The position numbers and the translations under genes are program-made. From the NCBI GenBank assembly GCA_964586785.1, contig CAZPHS010000015.1:1-45407 (forward strand): a stretch of 45,407 bases of DNA, given 5' to 3'. Numbering within the stretch: position 1 is the first letter of the stretch; each line of letters begins with the position of its first letter. Origin of the DNA: SZUA-584 sp041656035 (GTDB taxonomy: Bacteria > Bacillota > Clostridia > Christensenellales > SZUA-584). The notes under the pieces are model-generated. The model searched no databases and was not told where the DNA came from. It saw only the letters and a list, made by a program, of their open reading frames with translations. Shown piece by piece: positions 31,740 through 39,675 of the stretch.

Positions 31740-33332
31740 ATGCAAACGCGGTACAACAAAAAAAGATTTAACCTTTCAAGCTTTATTAAACGGTTAACCG
31801 CTTTGATTGTACCGCCGCGCGGGGAATCTTCCTCTATGCGCGCGCAGGTAGATAAAAGCCGCAGGCGCAAGCGCACTATACGCGTCAAAAACAAACGCCG
31901 CGTTATTATCACCGTCTCGTGCGTCGCCGCGGCGGCCGTTATAATTATTGTTCTTGCCGCGTCGCTGTCGGGCGACAACCTTAAGGTTGCTTCCGTAAAG
32001 GCTCCGCCGCCAAAACACGATCCCCTTCCCGCGCCAGCGTCGTCCTCTATACCAACCGTTATCAGTTTTTCCGCCGCAATGCCGGCGTATTCTTCGCTTT
32101 CCCTTACAAAAGGCATGACGACCTCCGCGGTCGCCGATATTCAAACGCGGCTTATGGAGCTTGAATACATGGACCATGACGAAGCGGACGGTATTTTTGG
32201 CACAATTACCGAGGAAGCGGTAAACCTTTTTAAAAATCAGCACGGGCTTACGAGCGACGGTATTGTTGACCGGCAGACGTATGATATGCTTTTTTCATCG
32301 AAAGCGCAATATTATACAATAACGATAGGCGCAAAAAATGAAGATGTTACCGAATTGCAAAACCGGCTTTATGAGCTTGATTATATAACGAAAGTCGACA
32401 GCGCGTTCGGCCCTAAAACCGAGGAAGCGGTGAAAAGGTTTCAGGAGCGCAACAATCTAACCGCCGACGGCAAGGTCGGCAAAAAAACGCGGGAAATGCT
32501 TTATTCCGAAGACGCGGCGGCAAACGCGTTTTCTTACGGTGATACGAGCGACGAAATAAAAAAATTTCAGAAGCGGTTAAATACGCTCGGATACCTTTCA
32601 AGCGAACCTGACGGTAATTTCGGGTCTGAAACCAAAGACGCCGTAAAACGGTTTCAGGACGCAAACGGCTTGATTGCGGACGGCCATATAGGGCCGCAGA
32701 CTAAGAAAGCTCTTAATTCCGCCAAAGCTCAAAGCAACTCGCTTTCAATAGGCGCAAAAAGCGATGAGGTTACGAAAATACAAAAAAGATTAAAAGAGCT
32801 TGGCTATATGAAATCCGTCACGGGATATTTTGGCTCCGAAACCGACACGGCGGTACGCAGCTTTCAGTTTAATAACGGCCTTGGCGTTGACGGCAAAGTC
32901 GGCAAGAAAACCCGTGATAAGCTCTATTCCGACAGCGCTAAAAAATTTGAGGGCGTCGTTAAAACAGGCGCCAATATAGATTCTTTTATCTCTGTCGCGA
33001 CATCAAAGCTTGGCTGCAAATATGTGCGCGGCGCAAAAGGCCCTAGCAGCTTCGACTGCTCCGGCTTTGTATACTGGTGCTTGAAAGAAATTGGAGTAAA
33101 GCAAGGATATCTTACATCGGCGGGATGGGCTTCCACCAGCAAATATACGCGCATCACGCGCATGAGCGATTTAAAACGCGGCGATATACTTGTTGTGACC
33201 GGCCATGTTGCCATTGTGGCGGGAGACGGTTATATAATTGACGCGTCCGCAAGCAACGGCAAAGTTGTAAAACGTAAATTCAATACGAGCTGGTGGTCAA
33301 AAAACTTTAAATGCGGTATACGCATATTCTGA
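31740..33332 (+). CDS. Membrane-anchored NlpC/P60 peptidoglycan hydrolase with four PG-binding repeats
   Basis: A 530-residue cell-wall hydrolase. A basic cytoplasmic N-terminus precedes a transmembrane helix (about 54-77), then a Pro/Ser linker and four PG_binding_1 domains (about 125-186, 194-256, 264-326, 335-397), each with a FGxxTxxAVxxFQ core. The C-terminal NlpC/P60 domain (412-530) carries Cys440 in FDCSGFV, His489 in GHVAIV and a polar third position near Asp501, so it should be active as a D,L-endopeptidase cutting stem peptides. ATG 31740 has AGGGG upstream. Anchoring suggests action close to the membrane; a vegetative or sporulation role cannot be told apart. Confidence 0.92.
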   Translation: MQTRYNKKRFNLSSFIKRLTALIVPPRGESSSMRAQVDKSRRRKRTIRVKNKRRVIITVSCVAAAAVIIIVLAASLSGDNLKVASVKAPPPKHDPLPAPASSSIPTVISFSAAMPAYSSLSLTKGMTTSAVADIQTRLMELEYMDHDEADGIFGTITEEAVNLFKNQHGLTSDGIVDRQTYDMLFSSKAQYYTITIGAKNEDVTELQNRLYELDYITKVDSAFGPKTEEAVKRFQERNNLTADGKVGKKTREMLYSEDAAANAFSYGDTSDEIKKFQKRLNTLGYLSSEPDGNFGSETKDAVKRFQDANGLIADGHIGPQTKKALNSAKAQSNSLSIGAKSDEVTKIQKRLKELGYMKSVTGYFGSETDTAVRSFQFNNGLGVDGKVGKKTRDKLYSDSAKKFEGVVKTGANIDSFISVATSKLGCKYVRGAKGPSSFDCSGFVYWCLKEIGVKQGYLTSAGWASTSKYTRITRMSDLKRGDILVVTGHVAIVAGDGYIIDASASNGKVVKRKFNTSWWSKNFKCGIRIF

Positions 33333-33339
33333 TTAATAA

Positions 33340-33864
33340 CTATTCCCGCTCCTCATCTTCATCGTTTGAGGTTTCATCTTTGCCCTTATCGTCGTCCACA
33401 TTCCGCGTCATAACGGTTACGCTGTCGTCGGCGGATTGGCAGTGAAGCGTGTTTTCGTCAACCACAATGTACACTGTCTGCATACCGCCCGCGCTTAATG
33501 TCAGTATGTTCATAGAAACGCCGTATTCGCCCTGTCCTAAAACCTGCCCGCCGCCGTCGTACACGAAATACACTCCGTCTTTTATAATCTCAATATAAAA
33601 ATCAGTATCCAGCCGCGCGAATTCAGATTCGCTCAAATGGCTGCCGTCCGGCGCAATCACGCCCGTAACATTCCATATGCCCCTAAAATCCGCTTGGGAA
33701 AAATCAGGCGCCGGAGTAGGAGTAGGAGTAGGAGTAGGAGTAGGCGCAACAGTTGTATAACTCGGCGGCGGCGGCGTTGTCTGTTCTTCTTTGTCTGCCG
33801 GCAAGCCGCACGCTGCGCACAGCAATGCGGTAAATATTAAACCTGCCAATAAAAGTTTTTTCAT
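33340..33864 (-). CDS. Small lipoprotein with a Thr-Pro repeat linker, function unknown
   Basis: A 174-residue protein with a signal sequence ending in LLCAAC, so Cys19 is the probable lipidated residue (the Cys at -3 is unusual). A (Thr-Pro) repeat linker (about 41-53) leads to a small beta-rich domain (FRGIWNVTGVIAPDG...YVVDENTLHC), which resembles lipocalin-like or copper-resistance-type domains common in clostridial lipoproteins, and an acidic tail of Asp/Glu/Lys. It converges on the NlpC/P60 gene with seven bases between the stops. I do not assign a function. Confidence 0.85.
   Translation of the reverse strand: MKKLLLAGLIFTALLCAACGLPADKEEQTTPPPPSYTTVAPTPTPTPTPTPAPDFSQADFRGIWNVTGVIAPDGSHLSESEFARLDTDFYIEIIKDGVYFVYDGGGQVLGQGEYGVSMNILTLSAGGMQTVYIVVDENTLHCQSADDSVTVMTRNVDDDKGKDETSNDEDEERE
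33714..33745. repeat. Short tandem repeat GGAGTA encoding Thr-Pro
   Basis: GGAGTA units repeated about five times on the plus strand, coding TPTPTP on the minus strand inside the lipoprotein linker. Such a hexamer tract can change in copy number by slippage without breaking the frame. Confidence 0.8.
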
Positions 33865-33999
33865 AATAGCCTCTTTTTAAATACTTTGCGCGAACATCGG
33901 CATTATGATATCGCCGGAATGTATGTCTGTCAAGCGGGGCGGAGCATTGCCAAGTATATATTATCTTCATTACTCAACCAAATAATCAGCCGTTTATAA

Positions 34000-34050
34000 A
34001 GGGCATGCCTTATGGCACGCCCTCGTTTATCCGGCTGTTTACGGCCGGAT
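34000..34050 (-). terminator. Two tandem hairpins after the GH9 gene
   Basis: The first met on the minus strand is ATCCGGC/GCCGGAT (34029-34035 with 34044-34050), seven pairs. The second is AGGGCGTGCC/GGCATGCCCT (34000-34023), ten pairs with one G-U, followed by TTTATAAA. The second has the better terminator shape. They lie 22 to 70 bases after the GH9 stop. Confidence 0.6.
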
Positions 34051-34072
34051 GGCAGGCTTAAAGTTTACGGTA

Positions 34073-36304
34073 TTATTGCCCGTTCAAAACGCTTGCCATA
34101 AGATAAATCAAAGGTGAATTCCAATACACGGTTACCTCGTTGCAAGAATAACTTTGGGAGTTATCCGCATAGCATTTCGCAGGCGGCATGTCAATAAGAA
34201 CGGCTTTAGCGAAAGGGTCCTCCAACCGGCTGTTCGGACCGCCTGCCAGCATTCCCGGCATTGATTCCTGCGCAACCATAGATGGGCGGTGATGTGTGTT
34301 TTTTGGCGACGACGCGCCTAATCCGGTAACATAACACAGCGACATAGGATTAACGCCGAATACGTAATGAAAATGTCTTTCGGCAGCCTGCTTAAAATCC
34401 TCTCTGCCAAGCAGTTCGCCTGCGAAAAGCAGATACCTTGCGTTGTCGCACACCGTCATATTGCTACCCCATGGATATGTCATTCCAAGAGAGCTGCCGT
34501 ATCCGTCCTCTTTCGACAGTTTAAGATACCCTTCGGCTTTCCTCTCTATAGCGTCTTTTATCTTCTGTACGCTTTCTGTTTTTGCAGAACCCTCATCAAG
34601 CGAAAGATATATCTTGTTTCCATAACCTCCGACGTTGTCCCAGCCGTATCCGTCAAGTACATAAACATATAAATCCAATATTCTTTCGAACTCCTCAATA
34701 TAATGCCTCTCTCCCGTTGCTTTAAACAGGGCGGCGGCAGCCCAGTATCGCTCATCCTTATCAAGTTTATCAGGATATTCGCCTGTAAGTATGTCGTCCG
34801 GGTTTTTAAAGCCGGAATCTAAATTGTTTTGCAAATATGTCCATGCTTTTTTTGCCGCTTCAAGGCATTTTTCCGCAAATTCCGCATCGTAAGGTTTATA
34901 GGTCAAATAGCTCATTGCCATAACGGCGGCAAAACTGCCTGTAGCGGGGGTGGATATAGGCGCAATATACATCTGCTCGGTCTCTTCGGTCGGCGTCACT
35001 TCTCCCGGAAATGATAATCCCGTTACTTTATGATAAACGCCGCCGCTAACATCGTCCTGCATTTTGTGCATCCACTCAAGCTCGTAGCGGGCTTCGTCAA
35101 GTATATCCGGAATACCGTTTCCGCTTTCCGGAATACCGAAACTGTCTCCATATTGACCGCTCAGCAGCTCTTTAAAATCTTCAAATGTAAAAAGCAAATC
35201 TGCAGCGGCCTTGGCCCCGGGAACAACATAACGCCCGTAATCACCGGCGTCGTGCCACCCTCCCGTGACCTCCTTTGTAATGTCGGTACCGTAGATAACC
35301 GCGTACTGCATATGACACGCCTCATGCGTAAATTTACCCGCAATACTCTCATCCAATGCGCAGCCGCATCTTTGGAGATACAGCATTTTAAATACCGAAG
35401 CGAATGCGTCGTCATAAACGCTGTCGCTTATTTCAAAAGGATATGATTCTACGGCGGCGCCGCTTTTTATGTAATAAGTACCCAAAGTTTTAAAACTGCT
35501 GAAATCCCCCAGATAGTTTATTTCATCTGACGCCGTACTTTCGATAGGACCTTTAAGTTCGCCCTCGAACACTGTAGCGCCGTTTTGATCGACGATCTCA
35601 AAACCGCTGCCCAGCCGATCACCGCGAAAAACGGCAATTTTAACCGCATCCGCTTTATATCCAAGCTGATTTATATTTATTTGGGGACGTTCGGGCTCCG
35701 GCTCAGGCATAAGAACATTGCGTCCGTCGATAAGAGATACCTCAACATTATCAATAAATACCATGTTTGAGGGAACAGCGGTGCCGTCTTTAGGCGCTCC
35801 GATATTAAAACAAAGCCTCGGCGCCGGGTCGGTTCCCGCTTCCATAACAAATTCAATATAAAAGCGTTCCATCTTATTTGTCAAATAAAAAATATCGTCG
35901 GCATATCCAAAATAGTCCCCTCCGTTTAACTGCAGCCTTGCGCCTATGGTACGTTCGATATTCGAGCTTGCATCAAAAGCGAAACGATAAACGCCGCCGG
36001 TTTCAAGTTTAAATCCGTCGTAGTAAAGCTGAACGCCGTAATCTTCGTAACCCACGGTTTTTATATCTATAACCGCCTGCTCATCAATCACCTTAAAATC
36101 AGCCGCCCCGCCTTTATCAAGAAATAACATCCAGTTTTCCGTACCGTTAGAAAAGTCGCCGTTCACCACCATATTAGGAAACTGCCCATCATCGGGTTGT
36201 GTCGTCTCTTCGGGCGGCTTTGCCTCCCCTTCACACGCAACCAATATCATTAACATTGCAATAAACAAATATACTATATTTACACGTATTGTTTGTTTTT
36301 TCAT
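34073..36304 (-). CDS. Glycoside hydrolase family 9 lipoprotein (endoglucanase-type) with CBM and Ig-like domains
   Basis: Hydrolyses beta-1,4-glucans, probably on the cell surface. From ATG 36304 (GGAGGGG upstream) there are 743 residues: a lipoprotein signal with Cys24 (LVAC), a CBM4/9-like domain (about 45-192), a linker, the CelD_N Ig-like domain (about 207-292), and the GH9 catalytic domain (about 296-743). Catalytic residues are visible: Asp352 and Asp355 in HDAGDYGRY, the substrate His in NTHHRPS, and the acid Glu723 in NEVTVYWNSPL. The lipid anchor replaces the dockerin of cellulosomal relatives. Exact substrate is not determined. Confidence 0.92.
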   Translation of the reverse strand: MKKQTIRVNIVYLFIAMLMILVACEGEAKPPEETTQPDDGQFPNMVVNGDFSNGTENWMLFLDKGGAADFKVIDEQAVIDIKTVGYEDYGVQLYYDGFKLETGGVYRFAFDASSNIERTIGARLQLNGGDYFGYADDIFYLTNKMERFYIEFVMEAGTDPAPRLCFNIGAPKDGTAVPSNMVFIDNVEVSLIDGRNVLMPEPEPERPQININQLGYKADAVKIAVFRGDRLGSGFEIVDQNGATVFEGELKGPIESTASDEINYLGDFSSFKTLGTYYIKSGAAVESYPFEISDSVYDDAFASVFKMLYLQRCGCALDESIAGKFTHEACHMQYAVIYGTDITKEVTGGWHDAGDYGRYVVPGAKAAADLLFTFEDFKELLSGQYGDSFGIPESGNGIPDILDEARYELEWMHKMQDDVSGGVYHKVTGLSFPGEVTPTEETEQMYIAPISTPATGSFAAVMAMSYLTYKPYDAEFAEKCLEAAKKAWTYLQNNLDSGFKNPDDILTGEYPDKLDKDERYWAAAALFKATGERHYIEEFERILDLYVYVLDGYGWDNVGGYGNKIYLSLDEGSAKTESVQKIKDAIERKAEGYLKLSKEDGYGSSLGMTYPWGSNMTVCDNARYLLFAGELLGREDFKQAAERHFHYVFGVNPMSLCYVTGLGASSPKNTHHRPSMVAQESMPGMLAGGPNSRLEDPFAKAVLIDMPPAKCYADNSQSYSCNEVTVYWNSPLIYLMASVLNGQ

Positions 36305-36388
36305 TATTCTTTTCCCCTCCATAAATTTTGCCCATATTAATTTCATACAACATAAAAAGCAATTAAAAGCTACTTAATCGATTACGCA

Positions 36389-36417
36389 ACTATATTATTA
36401 TATTAACGTAAACACAA
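36389..36417 (-). promoter_or_regulatory. Candidate promoter of the GH9 gene
   Basis: On the minus strand TTGTGT (36412-36417), 17 bases, TATAGT (36389-36394), about 85 bases before the GH9 ATG. Other AT-rich near-matches exist nearby. A ten-base palindrome TAATCGATTA (36375-36384) overlaps the predicted transcription start and could bind a LacI-type regulator. Confidence 0.4.
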
Positions 36418-36553
36418 TAAAAAATCAACATTTAATTATACTAAAGCGATTGGGTCAACAAAAGCAGGTGCGTCCGCTTATGATAACATAATTTTAGCAC
36501 TAATAAAAAGATTGAATGTTAAACAAGCAAAACTTTAAAAAGCCGTTTTATAA

Positions 36554-38965
36554 TCAACCCAATACAACAACGACCTTATGTTCTTTGCCGTCATTAAACA
36601 CGGGAACTATATTACTTTTCATTTCTTTACCGTCAACCCGTATTGAACTTACACCCTTGCATACATGGCGTGGATTGTAAACCTCTATACTGTACTTGGC
36701 ATTCCGAAATATCTTAACTGCTGAAAAACCATCCCAAACGTCGGGAATACACGGGTTTATCCGCAAACCGCTAAAATCGGCTTTAATGCCTAATATGTAT
36801 TTTACAGCCGCCTGATACGCCCATGACGATGTGCCGGAAAGCCAGCTGTTTCTGCCGAGCCCAAATTGCGGATGTTCATTTGAAAGAACATTTTGCGCAT
36901 ACACATATGGTTCGCACTCATATTCGTCGATTATCTCATTTTTCGCGATGGGGTTTATCTGGTTGTAGTATTCGTATGCCCTGTTGCCGTTGCCTGCCAT
37001 TGTTTCGGCTATCATCATCCAGGGATTGGAGTGTAAGAATATCCCACCGTTTTCCTTTGCGCCCGGCGGATATGTTGTTATTCCGCCTATTTTAGGGTCG
37101 TATCCATTGAATCCCGGATAACTTAATTTAATGCCTTTCGCAGTGTTAAGCAGCTTATTGACAGAGCCGAGCGCTTTTTTCGCTCTGTCGTTAGGGGCAA
37201 ATCCCGATAATACCGACCACGACTGCGCGTTCGTAAAAATTTTGCCTTTATCGCTGCTGTTTGAACCAATCTTTAAACCGTTATGGTCAAAATACCTTAT
37301 ATACCATTCTCCGTCCCAGCATTTTTCGTTAAAAATATCCTTCATCTCCCGATGATATACTCTGTATGTATTTGCCGACTGTTCGTCGCCGATGCTTTCC
37401 ATTATACCGATAATGTCCAGCAACGCCCTGCCGTAAAGACACGCGTTAAATATAGATTCAGCCCCAGCAGGAAGATTGACCGTATCATTCCAATCGGCAA
37501 AACCAAGAAGCGGAAGGCCATTTTGCCCAACATTTTCATGGCTGAATAAAATCGCTCTTTTCAAATGTTCAAGAACGGTACCCTTTTCAATCGGTTCGCC
37601 ATTCTTGTCTTTTTCGTAAAAGGGTATTATTGTATCAAGAAACTCAAAGTCGCCGGTTTCTTTAATATACGCCGATACCGCAAGCACTATCCACAGATGA
37701 TCATCCCCATAATAGTCCGGCCTGTCCTCCATCTCCGCGGAGTCTCCTTCCTCTCCTATCATGGTGGCGGGGTTAAATTGATGCATTGCGTTGCCAGCCC
37801 TTTTTTGCACCTGTAAAAGCATCATAATAAGCTCACGGCCTTCTTCCGGCAAATTTCCGAGTATACCCATTACATCCTGCGAACTGTCTCTAAAGCCTAT
37901 TCCCCTTGACCCCAGGCCAAGCTGGTAGAGCGATAGATATCTTGACCAGTTTTTTGTGATGTAACACTGCCTTGGATTATGTATATTTACCATCGTGTTA
38001 AAATTATCGTCAGGAGTGTTTACTGTAAAATGAGAAAGATATTTCTCCCAGAAGCCAGCCAGCTTACTAAAAGCGTTATCAACATTATCTTCGCCGCGGA
38101 ATTTCTCAATAAGCGCTTTTTCTTTTTTTATATCGGCACACTGCCCGAGCTGCGTGATGAGCCTTTTTTCTTCTCCGGACGCTATTTCCCCCAGATGATG
38201 CATAAGCGCGGCAATATTATCGCCTCTTTGGGCCTCATAGCTGCTAAATTCCGTATCAGCCAAGCTTTTCGGGGATGCCCATGAACCGTAACCATTATCG
38301 CCAAGGAAGCGTCTTCTGTCTGTTTCAAACGAAGATACCGGATGGTTTGACGTAAAGAAGTTGACGGCAGATTCTTTTCTCATATATGCGTACTGCAATA
38401 TTGTTTTTAAACCGTTTTCTTCGGTTACTTCTTTCGACTGCATTGTCTGTGGCACCCAGTCGTTGTTATTAAACTGTTTCAGCGCTTGAAAATGAGAATA
38501 CTCAACAACCGGTATCACATCAATTTTCACGGCGTCCCGTCTTAAGTTTTTTATCCGTATGTCCCTGACAACACGCCCGCTCTTATAGGGCACAAATATG
38601 GTTACTTGCGTCCGTATGCCATAAAACTCCGAAACTATTCTGGAGTAACCAAGGCCCACATGGCATTCGTACATGTCATACTCGTCAAGCGTTGGCACGT
38701 AAAACGGCGAAAATATTTTATATGAGCCGTTATCGTTAATTCGTATATAAAGCGTTTCTCCTTTAAAATCGGAATCGGGAAGCTGCGGAATATATTTAAT
38801 TATTCGGTTGGTGTCTGGGTCTCCTTTACAAATAAGAGAGCCTCCGGTATGATCGACAAAACCGCCGAAATCGAGTCCCCCTATGTAATTTATCCACTTT
38901 ACGGGTGTTTTTGGATTAGTGATTATATATTCTTTTTTCTCATTATTGAAATGTCCGTATTTCAT
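36554..38965 (-). CDS. GH94 beta-glucoside phosphorylase (cellobiose phosphorylase-like)
   Basis: A cytoplasmic enzyme that cleaves a disaccharide with phosphate to a sugar-1-phosphate, saving ATP. The 803 residues match GH94 length: an N-terminal beta-sandwich, a helical linker and an alpha/alpha-barrel with YITKNWSRYLSLYQLGLGSRGIGFRDSSQD and the catalytic Asp491 in FADWND, equivalent to Asp490 of the Cellvibrio gilvus cellobiose phosphorylase. The N-terminal segment GGLDFGGFVDHTGGSLICKGDP differs from the NTAGGYxFY motif of most cellobiose and chitobiose phosphorylases, so the acceptor may differ. AAGGAG precedes ATG 38965. It lies 25 bases after an ABC ATPase gene. Confidence 0.88.
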   Translation of the reverse strand: MKYGHFNNEKKEYIITNPKTPVKWINYIGGLDFGGFVDHTGGSLICKGDPDTNRIIKYIPQLPDSDFKGETLYIRINDNGSYKIFSPFYVPTLDEYDMYECHVGLGYSRIVSEFYGIRTQVTIFVPYKSGRVVRDIRIKNLRRDAVKIDVIPVVEYSHFQALKQFNNNDWVPQTMQSKEVTEENGLKTILQYAYMRKESAVNFFTSNHPVSSFETDRRRFLGDNGYGSWASPKSLADTEFSSYEAQRGDNIAALMHHLGEIASGEEKRLITQLGQCADIKKEKALIEKFRGEDNVDNAFSKLAGFWEKYLSHFTVNTPDDNFNTMVNIHNPRQCYITKNWSRYLSLYQLGLGSRGIGFRDSSQDVMGILGNLPEEGRELIMMLLQVQKRAGNAMHQFNPATMIGEEGDSAEMEDRPDYYGDDHLWIVLAVSAYIKETGDFEFLDTIIPFYEKDKNGEPIEKGTVLEHLKRAILFSHENVGQNGLPLLGFADWNDTVNLPAGAESIFNACLYGRALLDIIGIMESIGDEQSANTYRVYHREMKDIFNEKCWDGEWYIRYFDHNGLKIGSNSSDKGKIFTNAQSWSVLSGFAPNDRAKKALGSVNKLLNTAKGIKLSYPGFNGYDPKIGGITTYPPGAKENGGIFLHSNPWMMIAETMAGNGNRAYEYYNQINPIAKNEIIDEYECEPYVYAQNVLSNEHPQFGLGRNSWLSGTSSWAYQAAVKYILGIKADFSGLRINPCIPDVWDGFSAVKIFRNAKYSIEVYNPRHVCKGVSSIRVDGKEMKSNIVPVFNDGKEHKVVVVLG

Positions 38966-38990
38966 CTCATTCTCCTTAATATAACAGTTA

Positions 38991-39665
38991 TTATTGCGTT
39001 ATGCGCCCATCAGTTATTTTTATCACCCTGTCTGTCTGCTTTGCGACAGAAACATCGTGTGTAACTATTATAACAGTTTTTCCGAATTTTTCACGAGCCG
39101 CTTTGAGACGGTCTATCACCTCGCCTCCGGATTTTTCATCAAGGTTCCCCGTGGGTTCGTCGCAAAGTATTATATCGGGGTCGTTCGCGAGAGCGCGCGC
39201 TATCGCCACACGCTGCTGCTGTCCGCCGCTTAACTGCGAAGGCAAATGAGACAGCCTGCCGGATATGCCGAGCGTATCGGTAATTTCGCTTATTCTATCC
39301 TCGTCTATTTTCTGTCTGTCAAGCAATATAGGCAGAATTATGTTCTCTTTCGCTGTAAGCTCCGGTATAAGATTGTAGAACTGAAATACAAAGCCTATCC
39401 TTTTTCTTCGCAGCGCGGAGAGCTTGTCGTCACTTAGCTTATATATATCCACATTATCATAACAAACAGTTCCGCCTGTCGGGTGGTCAATACCACCTAA
39501 AAGGTGAAGCAGCGTTGACTTGCCGCTGCCGCTTGGACCTATAACGGAGACGAATTCGCCGCGTTTAAAGCTTACATTCGCGTCCTTTAACGCCCAAACC
39601 ATTGCTTCGCCTTCCCCGTATGTTTTTGTCAGACCTTGCGTCCATATTATCACATTGTTATCCAT
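38991..39665 (-). CDS. MacB/LolD-type ABC transporter ATP-binding protein
   Basis: A 224-residue ATPase of the MacB/LolD/BceA group. Walker A is GPSGSGKSTLLHLL, the signature LSGGQQQRVAIARAL, Walker B DIILCDEPTGNLD and the H-loop IIVTHD. It starts at ATG 39665 (AAGGAG upstream), ten bases after the permease stop, and should power the FtsX-type permease. The family energises mechanotransmission across the membrane: peptide or lipoprotein extrusion, antimicrobial peptide resistance, or activation of cell-wall hydrolases. Confidence 0.95.
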   Translation of the reverse strand: MDNNVIIWTQGLTKTYGEGEAMVWALKDANVSFKRGEFVSVIGPSGSGKSTLLHLLGGIDHPTGGTVCYDNVDIYKLSDDKLSALRRKRIGFVFQFYNLIPELTAKENIILPILLDRQKIDEDRISEITDTLGISGRLSHLPSQLSGGQQQRVAIARALANDPDIILCDEPTGNLDEKSGGEVIDRLKAAREKFGKTVIIVTHDVSVAKQTDRVIKITDGRITQ

Positions 39666-39675
39666 ACTTGTCTCC

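Noticed and set aside
33714..33745. Short repeats considered as a CRISPR-like or minisatellite array
   Set aside because: The units are contiguous hexamers without spacers and code the Thr-Pro linker of a lipoprotein.
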